Shown: positions 47,990 through 57,053, numbered from the stretch's first letter. The stretch: DNA of 64,000 bases from an uncultured Christensenella sp. (GCA_910587015.1 CAJUME010000014.1:23762-87761), one strand, 5' to 3'. Numbers and translations: made by a program. Notes: a model not told the origin generated them from the sequence alone.

Positions 47990-49303
47990 ATGGATTTGAC
48001 ACCCAAGCAGATTGTACACGAGCTGAACAAATATATTATAGGACAAAACGAGGCAAAAAAGGCGGTTGCGATAGCATTGCGCAACCGTTACAGACGTAGC
48101 AGGCTTTCGCCCGAATTGCAGGACGAAATCACTCCCAAAAACATTATTATGAAGGGCCCTACCGGCGTAGGTAAAACGGAAATTGCCCGCCGCCTTGCAA
48201 AGCTTGTAAAGGCTCCGTTTTTAAAGGTAGAGGCTACAAAGTATACCGAGGTCGGCTACGTTGGCCGCGACGTGGAAAGCATGGTGCGCGACCTTGCCGA
48301 ATGCGCTATCCGCCTTGTAAAGGAGGAAAAGACGGCGGAGGTAAGCTACCGCGCTACCGCCACCGCAGAGCGCAGAATTGCAAAGGTAATTGCCGAAATG
48401 CGCAAGGACGAGCGCGGAGAGCTTTCCCGCGAGCTGTTCGAGCAGAATATCGTGGACGAAATTCATTCGGGCAAGCTCGATAGCGTTATGATAGAAATCG
48501 AGGTAGACGACGTGCCCAAGCCGTTGGAGCTTTCACCCGGAAGCGGCGCCGCTATCGATTTGGGCTCGGTTTTTTCTGGCCTTGGCATGGGCAGAAAGAA
48601 AAAACGCAAAATTTCCGTAAAAGAAGCTAAAAACCTTATTATCGCCGAGGAAGCCGACAAGCTTATCGACAATGACGCGGTAAATGCCGAGGCTATCCGC
48701 CGCGCCGAAAACGACGGTATAATTTTCATTGACGAAATCGACAAAATCGCGGGCAAGGAAAACCGCGGCGGCGCGGACGTTTCGCGCGAGGGCGTTCAGC
48801 GCGACATTCTGCCGATAGTCGAGGGCTGTACGGTAATGACAAAGTACGGTCCTATCAGAACGGATTATATTCTGTTTATTGCGGCGGGCGCGTTCCACGT
48901 TTCCAAGGTGGAGGATTTAATTCCCGAATTGCAGGGGCGCTTCCCCATTCAGGTAGAGCTTAAAAGTCTTACAAAAAGCGATTTTATCAACATTTTAACC
49001 CAGCCGCAGAACGCGATAACCTCGCAGTATCAGGCACTTTTGGCGGTGGATAACATCGATTTGCAGTTTGCGCCCGATGCGATAGAAAAAATTGCGGAAA
49101 TTTCCGAGGATATCAACAACACTTCCGAGGATATCGGCGCGCGCCGCCTTCACACCGTTATGGAATACCTTTTGGAGGATATTTCCTTCAATGCGGGCGG
49201 AAACGACTATCCCGTTATCCGCGTGGACGTAAACGCCAAATACGTTGAAGAGCATCTGGAAAATATCGTCCGCAACCGCGATTTGAAGAAATACGTGCTT
49301 TAA
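47990..49303 (+). CDS. hslU: HslU (ClpY) ATPase subunit
   Basis: HslU unfolds substrates for HslV. The 437-residue AAA+ protein has LTPKQIVHELNKYIIGQNEAKKAVAIALRNRYRR at the N-terminus, MKGPTGVGKTEIARRLAKL (Walker A, about 56-74), the substrate-binding pore GYVGRDVESMVRDL, IIFIDEIDKIAG (Walker B) and the C-terminal KYVL end that activates HslV. AAGGAG precedes ATG. In Bacillus codY follows; here a Sel1-repeat gene does. Confidence 0.97.
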   Translation: MDLTPKQIVHELNKYIIGQNEAKKAVAIALRNRYRRSRLSPELQDEITPKNIIMKGPTGVGKTEIARRLAKLVKAPFLKVEATKYTEVGYVGRDVESMVRDLAECAIRLVKEEKTAEVSYRATATAERRIAKVIAEMRKDERGELSRELFEQNIVDEIHSGKLDSVMIEIEVDDVPKPLELSPGSGAAIDLGSVFSGLGMGRKKKRKISVKEAKNLIIAEEADKLIDNDAVNAEAIRRAENDGIIFIDEIDKIAGKENRGGADVSREGVQRDILPIVEGCTVMTKYGPIRTDYILFIAAGAFHVSKVEDLIPELQGRFPIQVELKSLTKSDFINILTQPQNAITSQYQALLAVDNIDLQFAPDAIEKIAEISEDINNTSEDIGARRLHTVMEYLLEDISFNAGGNDYPVIRVDVNAKYVEEHLENIVRNRDLKKYVL

Positions 49304-49314
49304 AGGAGTAAATT

Positions 49315-50619
49315 ATGCTCAGCTTGCTTATCGGTATGTCCGACGGCATTATTATGCAAATTATTTTGTTAATAGTGGGGCTTGTTTTTGCCGTTGGCAT
49401 TGTGATTACCGTTTTAAGGGTAGTCAAAGCCCTGCGCAATCCGTCGCGTACGGCAGACGGAAAAACCTCGTGGGATATTAAAGCCGCCGAGCTTGCGCAG
49501 ATAATGTCCGCGGACGAGCTGTATCGTCTTGCGCAGTCGCATATCGAGCACACTATTCCGGAAGCCGACCCTATTTTAGGCAAATCGCTTATGCGTCAGG
49601 CCGCGGAAAAGGGCAATGCCGGGGCACAGCTTTATATGGGCAGGCAGCTCGACTATTCCGCCAATGCTCAGGCGGTGGAGTGGCTTAAAAAAGCCGCAGG
49701 GCAAGGTAATGAAGAGGCGGCGGAAAGGCTTGGCGACATTTATAATTACGGTCGTAAAAGCGAAGGCAACGCCATAATCGCCCCCGACTATAAGGAGGCG
49801 GAAAAATGGTATTTGCCGCTTGCCGAAAAAGGCAACGTAGAGGTTATGAAAACCCTCGCGCTTATGTATTCGCTGGATTTGCACGATGAGGAAAGCTCCC
49901 TCAAATGGTACATAAAGGCGGCGGAGGCAGGCGATTTGGAAGCGATTAAGGAAGCTGTTACGCTTTACGACATAGCAGGCGACACCGAAAACGCAATCAA
50001 ATGGTGCAAAAAAGCGGCGGATGCGGGCGATGCGGAAAGCATGTATACCCTTGCAAGGCTTTACGAATTTGCCGAGCAGCCCGATATGGAGCAGGCGGTT
50101 CTGTGGTATAAAAAATCCGCTGAAAACGGCTATGCAAACGCAAACGTAAAGCTCGCGCTGTTGTACATAGACGGCAACGGGGTTGAAAAGGACGAGAAAA
50201 AGGGCTTTGAAATGCTTCAAGCCGAAGCGGCGAACGGCAACGAAAGCGCGCAGTACCGCCTTGGGCTTTGCTATAAAAACGGCGTTGCGGTGGAAAAGGA
50301 CGTAAAAAAAGCGTTTGAAATTTTTAAACGCTCGCAAAATTATTTCGCCTCCAAATATCAGCTCGGCTATATGTATCTTGACGGCGAGGGCGTGGAAAAG
50401 GACGAGAAAAAGGGCTTTGAATATCTTTCTGACGATACAGAGCTTTTCGACGAGGAAGCGCTGTTCCGCCTCGGCGAGTGTTATTTTTACGGCAAGGGCA
50501 TAGAAAAGGACAAGGACAAAGCCCGCGGGCTCTGGCGCAAAGCCGCCGAATACGAAAGCGAAGAAGCGGTTGAAGCGCTTGACAGATTGTTCGGCGAGCA
50601 GTTCGTTCCCGAAGATTAA
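49315..50619 (+). CDS. Sel1-repeat protein with N-terminal membrane anchor, 434 aa
   Basis: Residues about 13-37 form a hydrophobic helix (IIMQIILLIVGLVFAVGIVITV). The rest consists of about eight Sel1-like repeats of roughly 36 residues (for example AAEKGNAGAQLYMGRQLDYSANAQAVEWLKKAA and LAEKGNVEVMKTLALMYS). Such repeats mediate protein-protein contacts. The protein is probably held in the membrane with its repeats on one side. It starts 11 bases after hslU with an AAAGGAG site, so it is in the hslVU operon, and it may help present or regulate substrates. That link is inferred from position only. Confidence 0.85.
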   Translation: MLSLLIGMSDGIIMQIILLIVGLVFAVGIVITVLRVVKALRNPSRTADGKTSWDIKAAELAQIMSADELYRLAQSHIEHTIPEADPILGKSLMRQAAEKGNAGAQLYMGRQLDYSANAQAVEWLKKAAGQGNEEAAERLGDIYNYGRKSEGNAIIAPDYKEAEKWYLPLAEKGNVEVMKTLALMYSLDLHDEESSLKWYIKAAEAGDLEAIKEAVTLYDIAGDTENAIKWCKKAADAGDAESMYTLARLYEFAEQPDMEQAVLWYKKSAENGYANANVKLALLYIDGNGVEKDEKKGFEMLQAEAANGNESAQYRLGLCYKNGVAVEKDVKKAFEIFKRSQNYFASKYQLGYMYLDGEGVEKDEKKGFEYLSDDTELFDEEALFRLGECYFYGKGIEKDKDKARGLWRKAAEYESEEAVEALDRLFGEQFVPED

Positions 50620-50641
50620 ATTTTTAAATTAAGGAAAGCAT

Positions 50642-51901
50642 ATGATTAACATACCCAAGGGCACAAAGGACGTTCTGCCCGAGCTGTCGTATAAATGGCG
50701 GTTTATCGAGAACGCCGCCCGCGAAACTGCGGAAATTTTCAATATAAACGAGGTGCGCACGCCCGTATTCGAGCATACCGAGCTGTTTTTGCGCGGCGTG
50801 GGAGAAACGACCGATGTTGTAAATAAAGAGATGTACACATTCGAGGATAAGGGGGGGCGCAGTATCACGCTTAAACCCGAGGGCACCGCGGGCGTTGTCA
50901 GAATGTTTATCGAAAACGGACTTGCAAGCACGCCCATGCCCTTAAAAACCTACTACATTACGCCGTGTTTCCGCTACGAAAGACCGCAGGCGGGTCGGCT
51001 AAGGGAGTTCCACCAGTTCGGCGTGGAGGTGTTCGGCGCAAAATCCGCGGAAACGGACGCGGAAATAATCTTTGCCGCTTCAACCTTTTTAAACAAGCTT
51101 GGCGTAAGCAAAACCGAGCTGCAAATAAATTCGATAGGGTGCCGCATATGCCGCGCCGAATACAATAAAGCGCTTAAAGACTACTTCCGCCCTCACCTTG
51201 AAAAAATGTGCGCAACCTGCCGCGCGCGGTTTGATAAAAACCCTTTAAGAATGCTTGACTGCAAGGAAGAGGACTGCAAAAAAATTACGGCAAACGCGCC
51301 GAAGATTTTAGATTATCTTTGCGGCGACTGCAAAACGCACTTCGAAAAGGTCAAACGGCTTTTAACGGCTCAGGGCGTAAAATATGTCGTTAACCCGCGC
51401 ATAGTAAGGGGTCTGGACTACTACACCAAAACCGTTTTCGAATTTATTTCAACCGATATAGGCGCTCAGGGCGCCGTCTGCGCGGGCGGCAGATACGATA
51501 ATCTTGTGGAAGAGCTTGGCGGCGCGGCATTGCCCGCAATCGGCTTTGCGGCGGGCATAGAGCGGCTGCTGCTGCTTATGGAAAACACGGGCGCAAGCTT
51601 CCCCGCGGCGCAAAAGCCCCTTATATATGTTGCGGGAATGGACGATATAACCCGCGCAAAGGCGTTTGAAATCGTTGCAGAGCTCAGGCTGAACGGAATT
51701 AATGCCGAAGCCGACCTGATGGAGCGTAGTGTAAAGGCTCAGCTTAAATATGCAGACAAATCGGGCGCGCACTATGTGGCGGTTATCGGCGGAAACGAGC
51801 TTGCGGCAAATACGGTAAACATAAAAAATATGGCGGAAGGAACCCAGACCGCGGTTAATTTAAACGAAATTTATTCATACTTAAAAGAGGAGAAAAAATA
51901 A
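50642..51901 (+). CDS. hisS: Histidyl-tRNA synthetase
   Basis: HisRS charges tRNA-His. The 419-residue class II enzyme shows the start IPKGTKDVLPE, motif 2 with FRYERPQAGRLREFHQFGVEVFG, the histidine site RIVRGLDYYTKTVFEF and motif 3 AIGFAAGIERLLLLM. The C-terminal anticodon-binding domain is complete (GMDDITRAKAFEIVAELRLNGINAE). AAGGAAAGCATATG provides the ribosome binding site. No T-box leader is present in the 22-base gap. Confidence 0.97.
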   Translation: MINIPKGTKDVLPELSYKWRFIENAARETAEIFNINEVRTPVFEHTELFLRGVGETTDVVNKEMYTFEDKGGRSITLKPEGTAGVVRMFIENGLASTPMPLKTYYITPCFRYERPQAGRLREFHQFGVEVFGAKSAETDAEIIFAASTFLNKLGVSKTELQINSIGCRICRAEYNKALKDYFRPHLEKMCATCRARFDKNPLRMLDCKEEDCKKITANAPKILDYLCGDCKTHFEKVKRLLTAQGVKYVVNPRIVRGLDYYTKTVFEFISTDIGAQGAVCAGGRYDNLVEELGGAALPAIGFAAGIERLLLLMENTGASFPAAQKPLIYVAGMDDITRAKAFEIVAELRLNGINAEADLMERSVKAQLKYADKSGAHYVAVIGGNELAANTVNIKNMAEGTQTAVNLNEIYSYLKEEKK

Positions 51902-51903
51902 TT

Positions 51904-52215
51904 ATGGAACAGATAAACACTGAAAAGTTTGACGAGCTTTTAAAGGGCGACAAGCCCGTGGTATGCGACTTTTTCGCAACGTGGTGCGGCCCTTGCAGAA
52001 TGCTTGCCCCCGTAATGGACAAGGTGTCTGCAGAGCTTGCGGACAAGGCGGTTTTTGTAAAGGTTGACATCGACCAGAATGCAGAGCTTGCCGTGCGCTA
52101 CGGAATTATGTCCATTCCCCTTGTCGCGGTTTTCAAAAACGGCGAAAAGACGGCGGACCAGCTCGGTTATACCGATGCAAACGGCATGTCCGCGTTTTTA
52201 AGCAAAAATCTTTAA
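51904..52215 (+). CDS. trxA: Thioredoxin
   Basis: The 103-residue protein has the thioredoxin fold and the active site FATWCGPCRMLAP (Cys28, Cys31), with the cis-proline motif SIPL near residue 77. It reduces disulfides in the cytoplasm, for example in ribonucleotide reductase and in peroxiredoxins. It starts two bases after the hisS stop, so the two genes are probably co-transcribed. A terminator hairpin follows. Confidence 0.95.
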   Translation: MEQINTEKFDELLKGDKPVVCDFFATWCGPCRMLAPVMDKVSAELADKAVFVKVDIDQNAELAVRYGIMSIPLVAVFKNGEKTADQLGYTDANGMSAFLSKNL

Positions 52216-52230
52216 TGTAAACAGCGCAAA

Positions 52231-52268
52231 GCCCGCCCGCAGACAAGCTGTCTGCGGGCGGGCCTTTT
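52231..52268. terminator. Hairpin after trxA, left flank of the second Cys4 module
   Basis: Stem GCCCGCCCGCAGAC with its complement, then CTTTTTT. A near-identical 33-base hairpin (30 of 33 positions) occurs on the other side of the module at 52755-52787, with a compensatory change in the stem. Confidence 0.85.
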
Positions 52269-52280
52269 TTGCTTTTGCGC

Positions 52281-52484
52281 TTATTCGTCCTTGATATATT
52301 CCACTATATCCTCAACTCTGCAATCCAAAATCTTACATAAGTCGTCTATTTTAGCGGTAGTAATTCCGCCGTTGTGTTTCATTTTGTTTATTGTAGCCGC
52401 GCTTATGCCGTGCTTGAAAATCAGAGTATAGGTTGACTGTCCTTTTTCTTTAAGAGTTTTCCATAATGGTGCGTAACTAATCAT
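52281..52484 (-). CDS. XRE-family (YozG-type) repressor, 67 aa
   Basis: The sequence MISYAPLWKTLKEKGQSTYTLIFKHGISAATINKMKHNGGITTAKIDDLCKILDCRVEDIVEYI is the typical small YozG-type Cro/C1 regulator. ATG 52484 is chosen because family members begin MISYxPLWKTL; a TTG two codons earlier is possible. It is divergent from the four-cysteine miniprotein gene at 52563, with a strong promoter between them, and so probably represses it. It resembles the XRE protein at 5547-5750 more than those with the VSxDYLLGL end. Confidence 0.88.
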   Translation of the reverse strand: MISYAPLWKTLKEKGQSTYTLIFKHGISAATINKMKHNGGITTAKIDDLCKILDCRVEDIVEYIKDE

Positions 52485-52513
52485 ACTCAAAATATTAGAA
52501 TGTAGTTATTTAG

Positions 52514-52542
52514 TTGACAATACTCATATATATAAGTATAAT
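52514..52542 (+). promoter_or_regulatory. Promoter of the second four-cysteine miniprotein gene
   Basis: TTGACA at 52514-52519, a 17-base spacer and TATAAT at 52537-52542. ATACT (52520-52524) and AGTAT (52535-52539) form an inverted repeat inside the spacer. It ends in GTATAATGTAAA, as does the promoter at 33056-33085. Confidence 0.8.
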
Positions 52543-52562
52543 GTAAAAAAGGCGGTAAAATA

Positions 52563-52748
52563 ATGGAAAACAGATATATAAACGTATGTAAGGACTGCAT
52601 ATATTTTTCTCAGCACTATATAAAATACGAGGGGCAATACGTTGCCATAGAGTACGGCTCCTGCATGTGCCCTCAGCTCGACGGCAAAAAAAGACGGCAG
52701 TTCAGTATGTACGACGGCTGCGACTTTCACAGAAAAAAAGACAATTAA
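52563..52748 (+). CDS. Four-cysteine miniprotein, 61 aa
   Basis: Cysteines at 9, 12, 34 and 53 give C-x2-C-x21-C-x18-C-x-F, identical in spacing to the protein at 33119-33319. IYF follows the first pair, YIKY and EYGSC match YIKG and DYGHC of the other, and the end CDFHRKK parallels CEFWEEK. One more cysteine is at 36. The proteins are otherwise quite different, so this is a diverged family. A small zinc-binding fold is likely. AAGGCGG lies eight bases upstream. The function is unknown. Control by the divergent XRE protein is inferred. Confidence 0.8.
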   Translation: MENRYINVCKDCIYFSQHYIKYEGQYVAIEYGSCMCPQLDGKKRRQFSMYDGCDFHRKKDN

Positions 52749-52754
52749 TTTTGC

Positions 52755-52797
52755 GCCCGCCCGCGGACAAGCAGTCCGCGGGCGGGCTTATTTTTCC
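52755..52797 (+). terminator. Hairpin after the second Cys4 module, right flank
   Basis: Stem GCCCGCCCGCGGAC with its complement and five-base loop, then TTATTTTT. Thirty of 33 bases match the left-flank hairpin at 52231-52263. Confidence 0.85.
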
Positions 52798-52930
52798 GCA
52801 ACAACCCAAAAGGTAAAATTTGCTTTACAAAATTTGCAATTATTTGTCGAAAACGTTTTATTTTTCGGCACTGCAATGATATAATAAATTCGGTAATATT
52901 TTATCAAATAGCTATAAACAGGAGAATAAG

Positions 52931-53419
52931 ATGTCAAATATCGAGTTTGAGGGCACAAAGCAGCAGATGAGCGAGCTTAAAAAGTGCATCAAGGCGCACA
53001 AGGGCGAAAAGGGCGCGCTTATGCCCGTTCTGCACGAGGCGCAGAATATTTACGGCTATCTGCCTTCCGAGGTGCAGACGGTTATTGCGGACGAGCTTAA
53101 CGTTCCCCTTGCAGAGGTGTACGGCGTTGCAACGTTCTATTCGCAGTTCTCGCTTCAACCCAAGGGCAAGCACAAAATCAGCATCTGCCTCGGTACGGCG
53201 TGCTATGTAAAGGGCTCTGACAAGGTGTTGGAGGCTGTCGAGCACGAGCTGCGCATTCGTTGCGGAGAGTGCACGCCCGATAAGAAGTTTTCTATCGAAA
53301 GCTGTCGCTGTGTTGGCGCTTGCGGACTTGCGCCAGTCATGATTATCGATGGCGAGGTTTACGGCAAGCTGTCGCCCGCGGACGTCAAGGGTATTCTCGA
53401 TAAATATATGCAGGACTAA
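52931..53419 (+). CDS. hydC: HydC/NuoE-type [2Fe-2S] subunit of an electron-bifurcating hydrogenase
   Basis: The 162-residue thioredoxin-like protein carries one [2Fe-2S] cluster. The cysteines are in CLGTACYVKGS and SCRCVGACGLAPVMI. The N-terminal helices (LKKCIKAHKGEKGALMPVLHEAQNIYGYLPSEV) are of the NuoE type. With the NuoF-like HydB and the hydrogenase HydA encoded next, it forms the NADH/ferredoxin-coupled bifurcating hydrogenase complex of fermentative Clostridia. Preceding it is an extended -10 box (TGATATAAT at 52877-52885) and CAGGAG. Confidence 0.94.
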   Translation: MSNIEFEGTKQQMSELKKCIKAHKGEKGALMPVLHEAQNIYGYLPSEVQTVIADELNVPLAEVYGVATFYSQFSLQPKGKHKISICLGTACYVKGSDKVLEAVEHELRIRCGECTPDKKFSIESCRCVGACGLAPVMIIDGEVYGKLSPADVKGILDKYMQD

Positions 53420-53431
53420 GGGGTGAAAAAA

Positions 53432-55324
53432 ATGACTGTTAAAGAGCTGAAAAAAATCGCGGCTGAAAAAGCCGACTTAATAAACGTTAGAAGAATTGTC
53501 CGCGAACAGGCGGAAAAGCTTGCTTTAAACACCGGTTACAGAAAGCAGGTGCTGGTCTGCGGCGGTACGGGCTGTACCTCGTCGCATTCGTTGCAGGTTA
53601 TCGAACAGCTTGAAAATTCCTTTAAGGAGCTGGGCATAAACGACGTTTTAATCGTCAAGACGGGCTGCTTCGGTCTGTGCGCGCTCGGCCCTATTATGAT
53701 TGTCTATCCCGAGGGCGCGTTCTATTCGCAAATGACGCCGGAGCACGCTAAAACCGTTGCGGAAAAGCACCTTGTAAAGGGCGGGCAGATTGTTAAAGAG
53801 CTGTTGTATGCAGAAACCGTCCACGAGGACGGCAGCGTTATTCCGTTTGCGGAAATCCCCTTCTACAAGCACCAGATGCGTATAGCATTGCGCAACTGCG
53901 GCGTTATCGCGGCGGAAAGCATTGAAGAGGCTATTGCCGCGGGCGACTATTCCGCGCTTGCAAAGGTTCTTTTTGAAATGACGCCGGACGAGGTAATTGC
54001 AGAGCTTAAAGCGGCGGGCTTGCGCGGCAGAGGCGGCGCGGGCTTCCCCACGGGCTTAAAGTGGCAGTTCACCAAGGAGGCAAAGGGCGATATAAAATAC
54101 GTCTGCTGTAACGCGGACGAGGGCGACCCCGGCGCGTTTATGGACAGGTCTGTGCTCGAAGGCGACCCGCACACCGTTTTAGAGGCAATGACAATAGCGG
54201 GCTATACGGTCGGCGCGCAGGAAGGCTATATCTACGTCCGCGCGGAGTACCCTATCGCCGTTGAACGCCTTAACATAGCAATAGAGCAAGCCCGTAAATA
54301 CGGACTTTTGGGCAAAAATATTTTGGGCAGCGGCTTTAACTTTGATATCCACGTCCGCCTCGGCGCGGGCGCGTTCGTATGCGGAGAGGAAACCGCGCTT
54401 ATGGCGAGTATAGAAGGCCGCCGCGGCGAGCCCCGTCCCCGCCCGCCCTTCTCGGCACAGTGCGGCGTATTCCGGAAGCCCACCGTATTGAACAACGTAG
54501 AAACCTGGGCAAGCGTTGCGCCCATTCTGCTTAAAGGCTCGGCGTGGTTTGCTTCAATCGGCACCGAAAAGAGCAAGGGCACAAAGGTTTTTGCGCTCGG
54601 CGGAAAAATACATAACGTAGGACTTGTAGAGGTGCCTATGGGCACCCCGCTTAAAACGATAGTATACGATATCGGCGGCGGTATTCCCAACAATAAGCCC
54701 TTCAAGGCGGCGCAGACGGGCGGCCCTTCGGGCGGCTGTATCCCCGCAAAATTTATCGATATAGGCATGGACTTCGACAACCTTGTCGCAATAGGTTCTA
54801 TGATGGGCTCTGGCGGGCTTATCGTAATGGACGAGGATACCTGTATGGTCGACATTGCGAAGTTCTACCTCGAATTCACCGCGGACGAAAGCTGCGGAAA
54901 GTGCGTTCCCTGCCGCATAGGCACAAAGCGCCTTTTGGAAATTCTGAATAAAATCTGCGATGGCAACGGCGAGCCGGAGGATTTGGAAAAAATCAAGGAA
55001 ATCGCCGACCATATGAAGAGCTCGTCCCTGTGCGCGCTCGGACAGTCCGCGCCCAACCCCATACTTTCCGCAATGGAGCATTTCGGCGACGAATACAAGG
55101 CGCACATCTACGAAAAGAAGTGCCCCGCGGGCGTATGTAAATCGCTTTTGAACTATTATATCGAGCCGGACAAATGCCGCGGCTGTACGCTTTGCGCGCG
55201 CAACTGTCCCGCAAGCGCAATTACGGGCACCGTCAAGAGCGTGCACGAAATCGATGCCAAAAAGTGCATTAAGTGCGGTCAGTGCATTGCGCATTGCCGT
55301 TTCAACGCAATTGTGAAGAAGTGA
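53432..55324 (+). CDS. hydB: HydB/NuoF-type flavoprotein subunit of the hydrogenase
   Basis: This subunit binds FMN, NAD(H) and Fe-S clusters. An N-terminal thioredoxin-like [2Fe-2S] domain (VCGGTGCTSSHS and KTGCFGLCALG) is followed by the NuoF core with GRGGAGFPTGLKW (FMN/NADH site), CCNADEGDPGAFMDR, the SLBB domain and ESCGKCVPCRIGTKRLLEIL for an N3-type [4Fe-4S] cluster. At the C-terminus two ferredoxin-type [4Fe-4S] motifs follow (CRGCTLCARNCP, CIKCGQCIAHC). ATG 53432 is preferred over the GTG nine bases earlier because AAGGGG needs that spacing. 630 residues. Confidence 0.95.
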   Translation: MTVKELKKIAAEKADLINVRRIVREQAEKLALNTGYRKQVLVCGGTGCTSSHSLQVIEQLENSFKELGINDVLIVKTGCFGLCALGPIMIVYPEGAFYSQMTPEHAKTVAEKHLVKGGQIVKELLYAETVHEDGSVIPFAEIPFYKHQMRIALRNCGVIAAESIEEAIAAGDYSALAKVLFEMTPDEVIAELKAAGLRGRGGAGFPTGLKWQFTKEAKGDIKYVCCNADEGDPGAFMDRSVLEGDPHTVLEAMTIAGYTVGAQEGYIYVRAEYPIAVERLNIAIEQARKYGLLGKNILGSGFNFDIHVRLGAGAFVCGEETALMASIEGRRGEPRPRPPFSAQCGVFRKPTVLNNVETWASVAPILLKGSAWFASIGTEKSKGTKVFALGGKIHNVGLVEVPMGTPLKTIVYDIGGGIPNNKPFKAAQTGGPSGGCIPAKFIDIGMDFDNLVAIGSMMGSGGLIVMDEDTCMVDIAKFYLEFTADESCGKCVPCRIGTKRLLEILNKICDGNGEPEDLEKIKEIADHMKSSSLCALGQSAPNPILSAMEHFGDEYKAHIYEKKCPAGVCKSLLNYYIEPDKCRGCTLCARNCPASAITGTVKSVHEIDAKKCIKCGQCIAHCRFNAIVKK

Positions 55325-55337
55325 GGAGAGAAAAACG

Positions 55338-57053
55338 ATGATTAATTTAAAAATAAACGGCATTGCGGTCAGCGTGCCCGAGGGCTCTACGATTTTACAG
55401 GCGGCTAAGCTTGCCAATATAAGAATTCCCACCCTCTGCTATTTAAAGGACGTGCAGTGCGTGGGCTCGTGCCGTATGTGCCTTGTAGAGGCAACGGGCG
55501 CAAGGGGGCTTGTGGCGGCGTGCGTCTATCCCGTTTCCGAGGGAATGGAGGTGCGCACAAACACCCCGCGGGTAAGAAAATCCAGAAAAACCACGTTAGA
55601 GCTTATTCTTTCCACCCATAAAAAGAAGTGTTTAAGCTGTGTTCGCTCTATGAACTGCGAATTGCAGAAGCTTGCGCTGGAATACAACGCGGAAGAGGAT
55701 AAGTTCGGCACCGACCACGACATAAAGCCCATTGACGATTTGTCCGCGTCCGTTGTTCGCGACAATTCCAAGTGCATTATGTGCACCCGTTGCGTTGCCG
55801 CGTGCGAGCATCAGACAATCGGCGCAATCGGCCCCAAAAACCGCGGCTATGCAAAGACAATCGGCTCGCCTTACGACGTTTCGCTTGCGTTTACGCCTTG
55901 CGTAAACTGCGGACAGTGCGTTGTGGCGTGCCCCGTAGGCGCGCTTTACGAAAAGAGCGCCGTTGCAGACGTCTGGGGCGCGATAGTCGACCCGACAAAG
56001 CACGTTGTTTTCTTCACCGCGCCCTCTGTACGCGCAACCCTCGGCGAGGCGTTCGGTCTGCCCGTAGGCACCAATGTAGAGGGTAAAATGGTTTCCGCCA
56101 TAAAGCAGCTGGGCGATGTAAAATGCTTCAATATGGACACCACCGCAGACCTCACCATTATGGAGGAGGCGACAGAGCTGCTGTCAAGGCTTAAAAACGG
56201 CGGCAAAACGCCCATGTTTACAAGCTGCTGTCCCGGCTGGATAAAGTTTGCCGAGCATTACTATCCCGAGCTGTTGCCCAACCTTTCCACCTGCAAATCC
56301 CCGCAGGAAATGTTCTCGGCTCTGCTTAAAACCTATTATTGCGAAAAGAACGGCATAAAGCCGGAGGATTTGTACGTTGTTTCGGTTATCCCCTGCACGG
56401 CAAAGAAGTTCGAGGTCACGCGCGACGAGCTGGGCAATTATACAGACGCGGCGCTTACCACGCGCGAGCTTGCCAAAATGATAAAGGAGGCGGGCATAGA
56501 TTTCGTCAATATTTCCGACGACGTTTACGACAGCCCCTTCGGCGAGGCGAGCGGCGCGGGCGCGATATTCGGCGCAACAGGCGGCGTTATGGAGGCGGCT
56601 TTGCGCACTGCGGCGTATACGCTCGGCGGAAGCGGCGCGCCCATTGAGTTTACCGAGGTGCGCGGCACGCAGGGCGTTAAGGAGGCAACCTATACAGTAG
56701 GCGGCGCTACCGTCAGCGTTGCGGTTGCAAGCGGCTTAGGCAATGCAAGAAGGGTTATAGAGGCGATTAAGAGCGGAGAAAAGAATTATACCTTCGTGGA
56801 AATTATGGCTTGCCCCGGCGGCTGTATAAACGGCGGCGGTCAGCCGTACGTCCATGACGAGGTGCGCAATAATATCGACTTAAAGACTGTGCGCGCGCAG
56901 GCGCTGTACGACTACGATGCTCAGGACAGCATGCGTTGCTCGCACGAGAACCCCGCAGTGAAAATGCTTTACAGCGAATTTTTGGGCGAGCCCAACTCTC
57001 ACAAGGCGCACAAGCTTTTGCACACAACCTATTCAAAGCGCGATAAATATTGA
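55338..57053 (+). CDS. hydA: [FeFe] hydrogenase catalytic subunit
   Basis: HydA produces or uses H2 at the H-cluster. The 571-residue protein has an N-terminal [2Fe-2S] domain (CYLKDVQCVGSCRMCLVEA), a His-Cys3 [4Fe-4S] motif, two [4Fe-4S] clusters (CIMCTRCVAAC and CVNCGQCVVACPVGA), and then the three H-cluster motifs TSCCPGW (Cys297), IPCTAKKFE (Cys353) and MACPGGCINGGGQP (Cys492, Cys496). A C-terminal small-subunit-like region follows. With HydB and HydC it should couple NADH and ferredoxin oxidation to H2 formation. It ends the operon. The maturases HydEFG are not in the window. Confidence 0.97.
   Translation: MINLKINGIAVSVPEGSTILQAAKLANIRIPTLCYLKDVQCVGSCRMCLVEATGARGLVAACVYPVSEGMEVRTNTPRVRKSRKTTLELILSTHKKKCLSCVRSMNCELQKLALEYNAEEDKFGTDHDIKPIDDLSASVVRDNSKCIMCTRCVAACEHQTIGAIGPKNRGYAKTIGSPYDVSLAFTPCVNCGQCVVACPVGALYEKSAVADVWGAIVDPTKHVVFFTAPSVRATLGEAFGLPVGTNVEGKMVSAIKQLGDVKCFNMDTTADLTIMEEATELLSRLKNGGKTPMFTSCCPGWIKFAEHYYPELLPNLSTCKSPQEMFSALLKTYYCEKNGIKPEDLYVVSVIPCTAKKFEVTRDELGNYTDAALTTRELAKMIKEAGIDFVNISDDVYDSPFGEASGAGAIFGATGGVMEAALRTAAYTLGGSGAPIEFTEVRGTQGVKEATYTVGGATVSVAVASGLGNARRVIEAIKSGEKNYTFVEIMACPGGCINGGGQPYVHDEVRNNIDLKTVRAQALYDYDAQDSMRCSHENPAVKMLYSEFLGEPNSHKAHKLLHTTYSKRDKY

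Noticed and set aside
52841..52870. Rex-type operator before hydC
   Set aside because: TTGTCGAAAACG and TTTTCGGCA have a loose dyad, but they do not match the TTGTTAA-N-TTAACAA form well enough to call.
54554..55432. Minus-strand open frame of 292 codons opposite hydB
   Set aside because: It is the antisense shadow of a well-supported Fe-S subunit gene.
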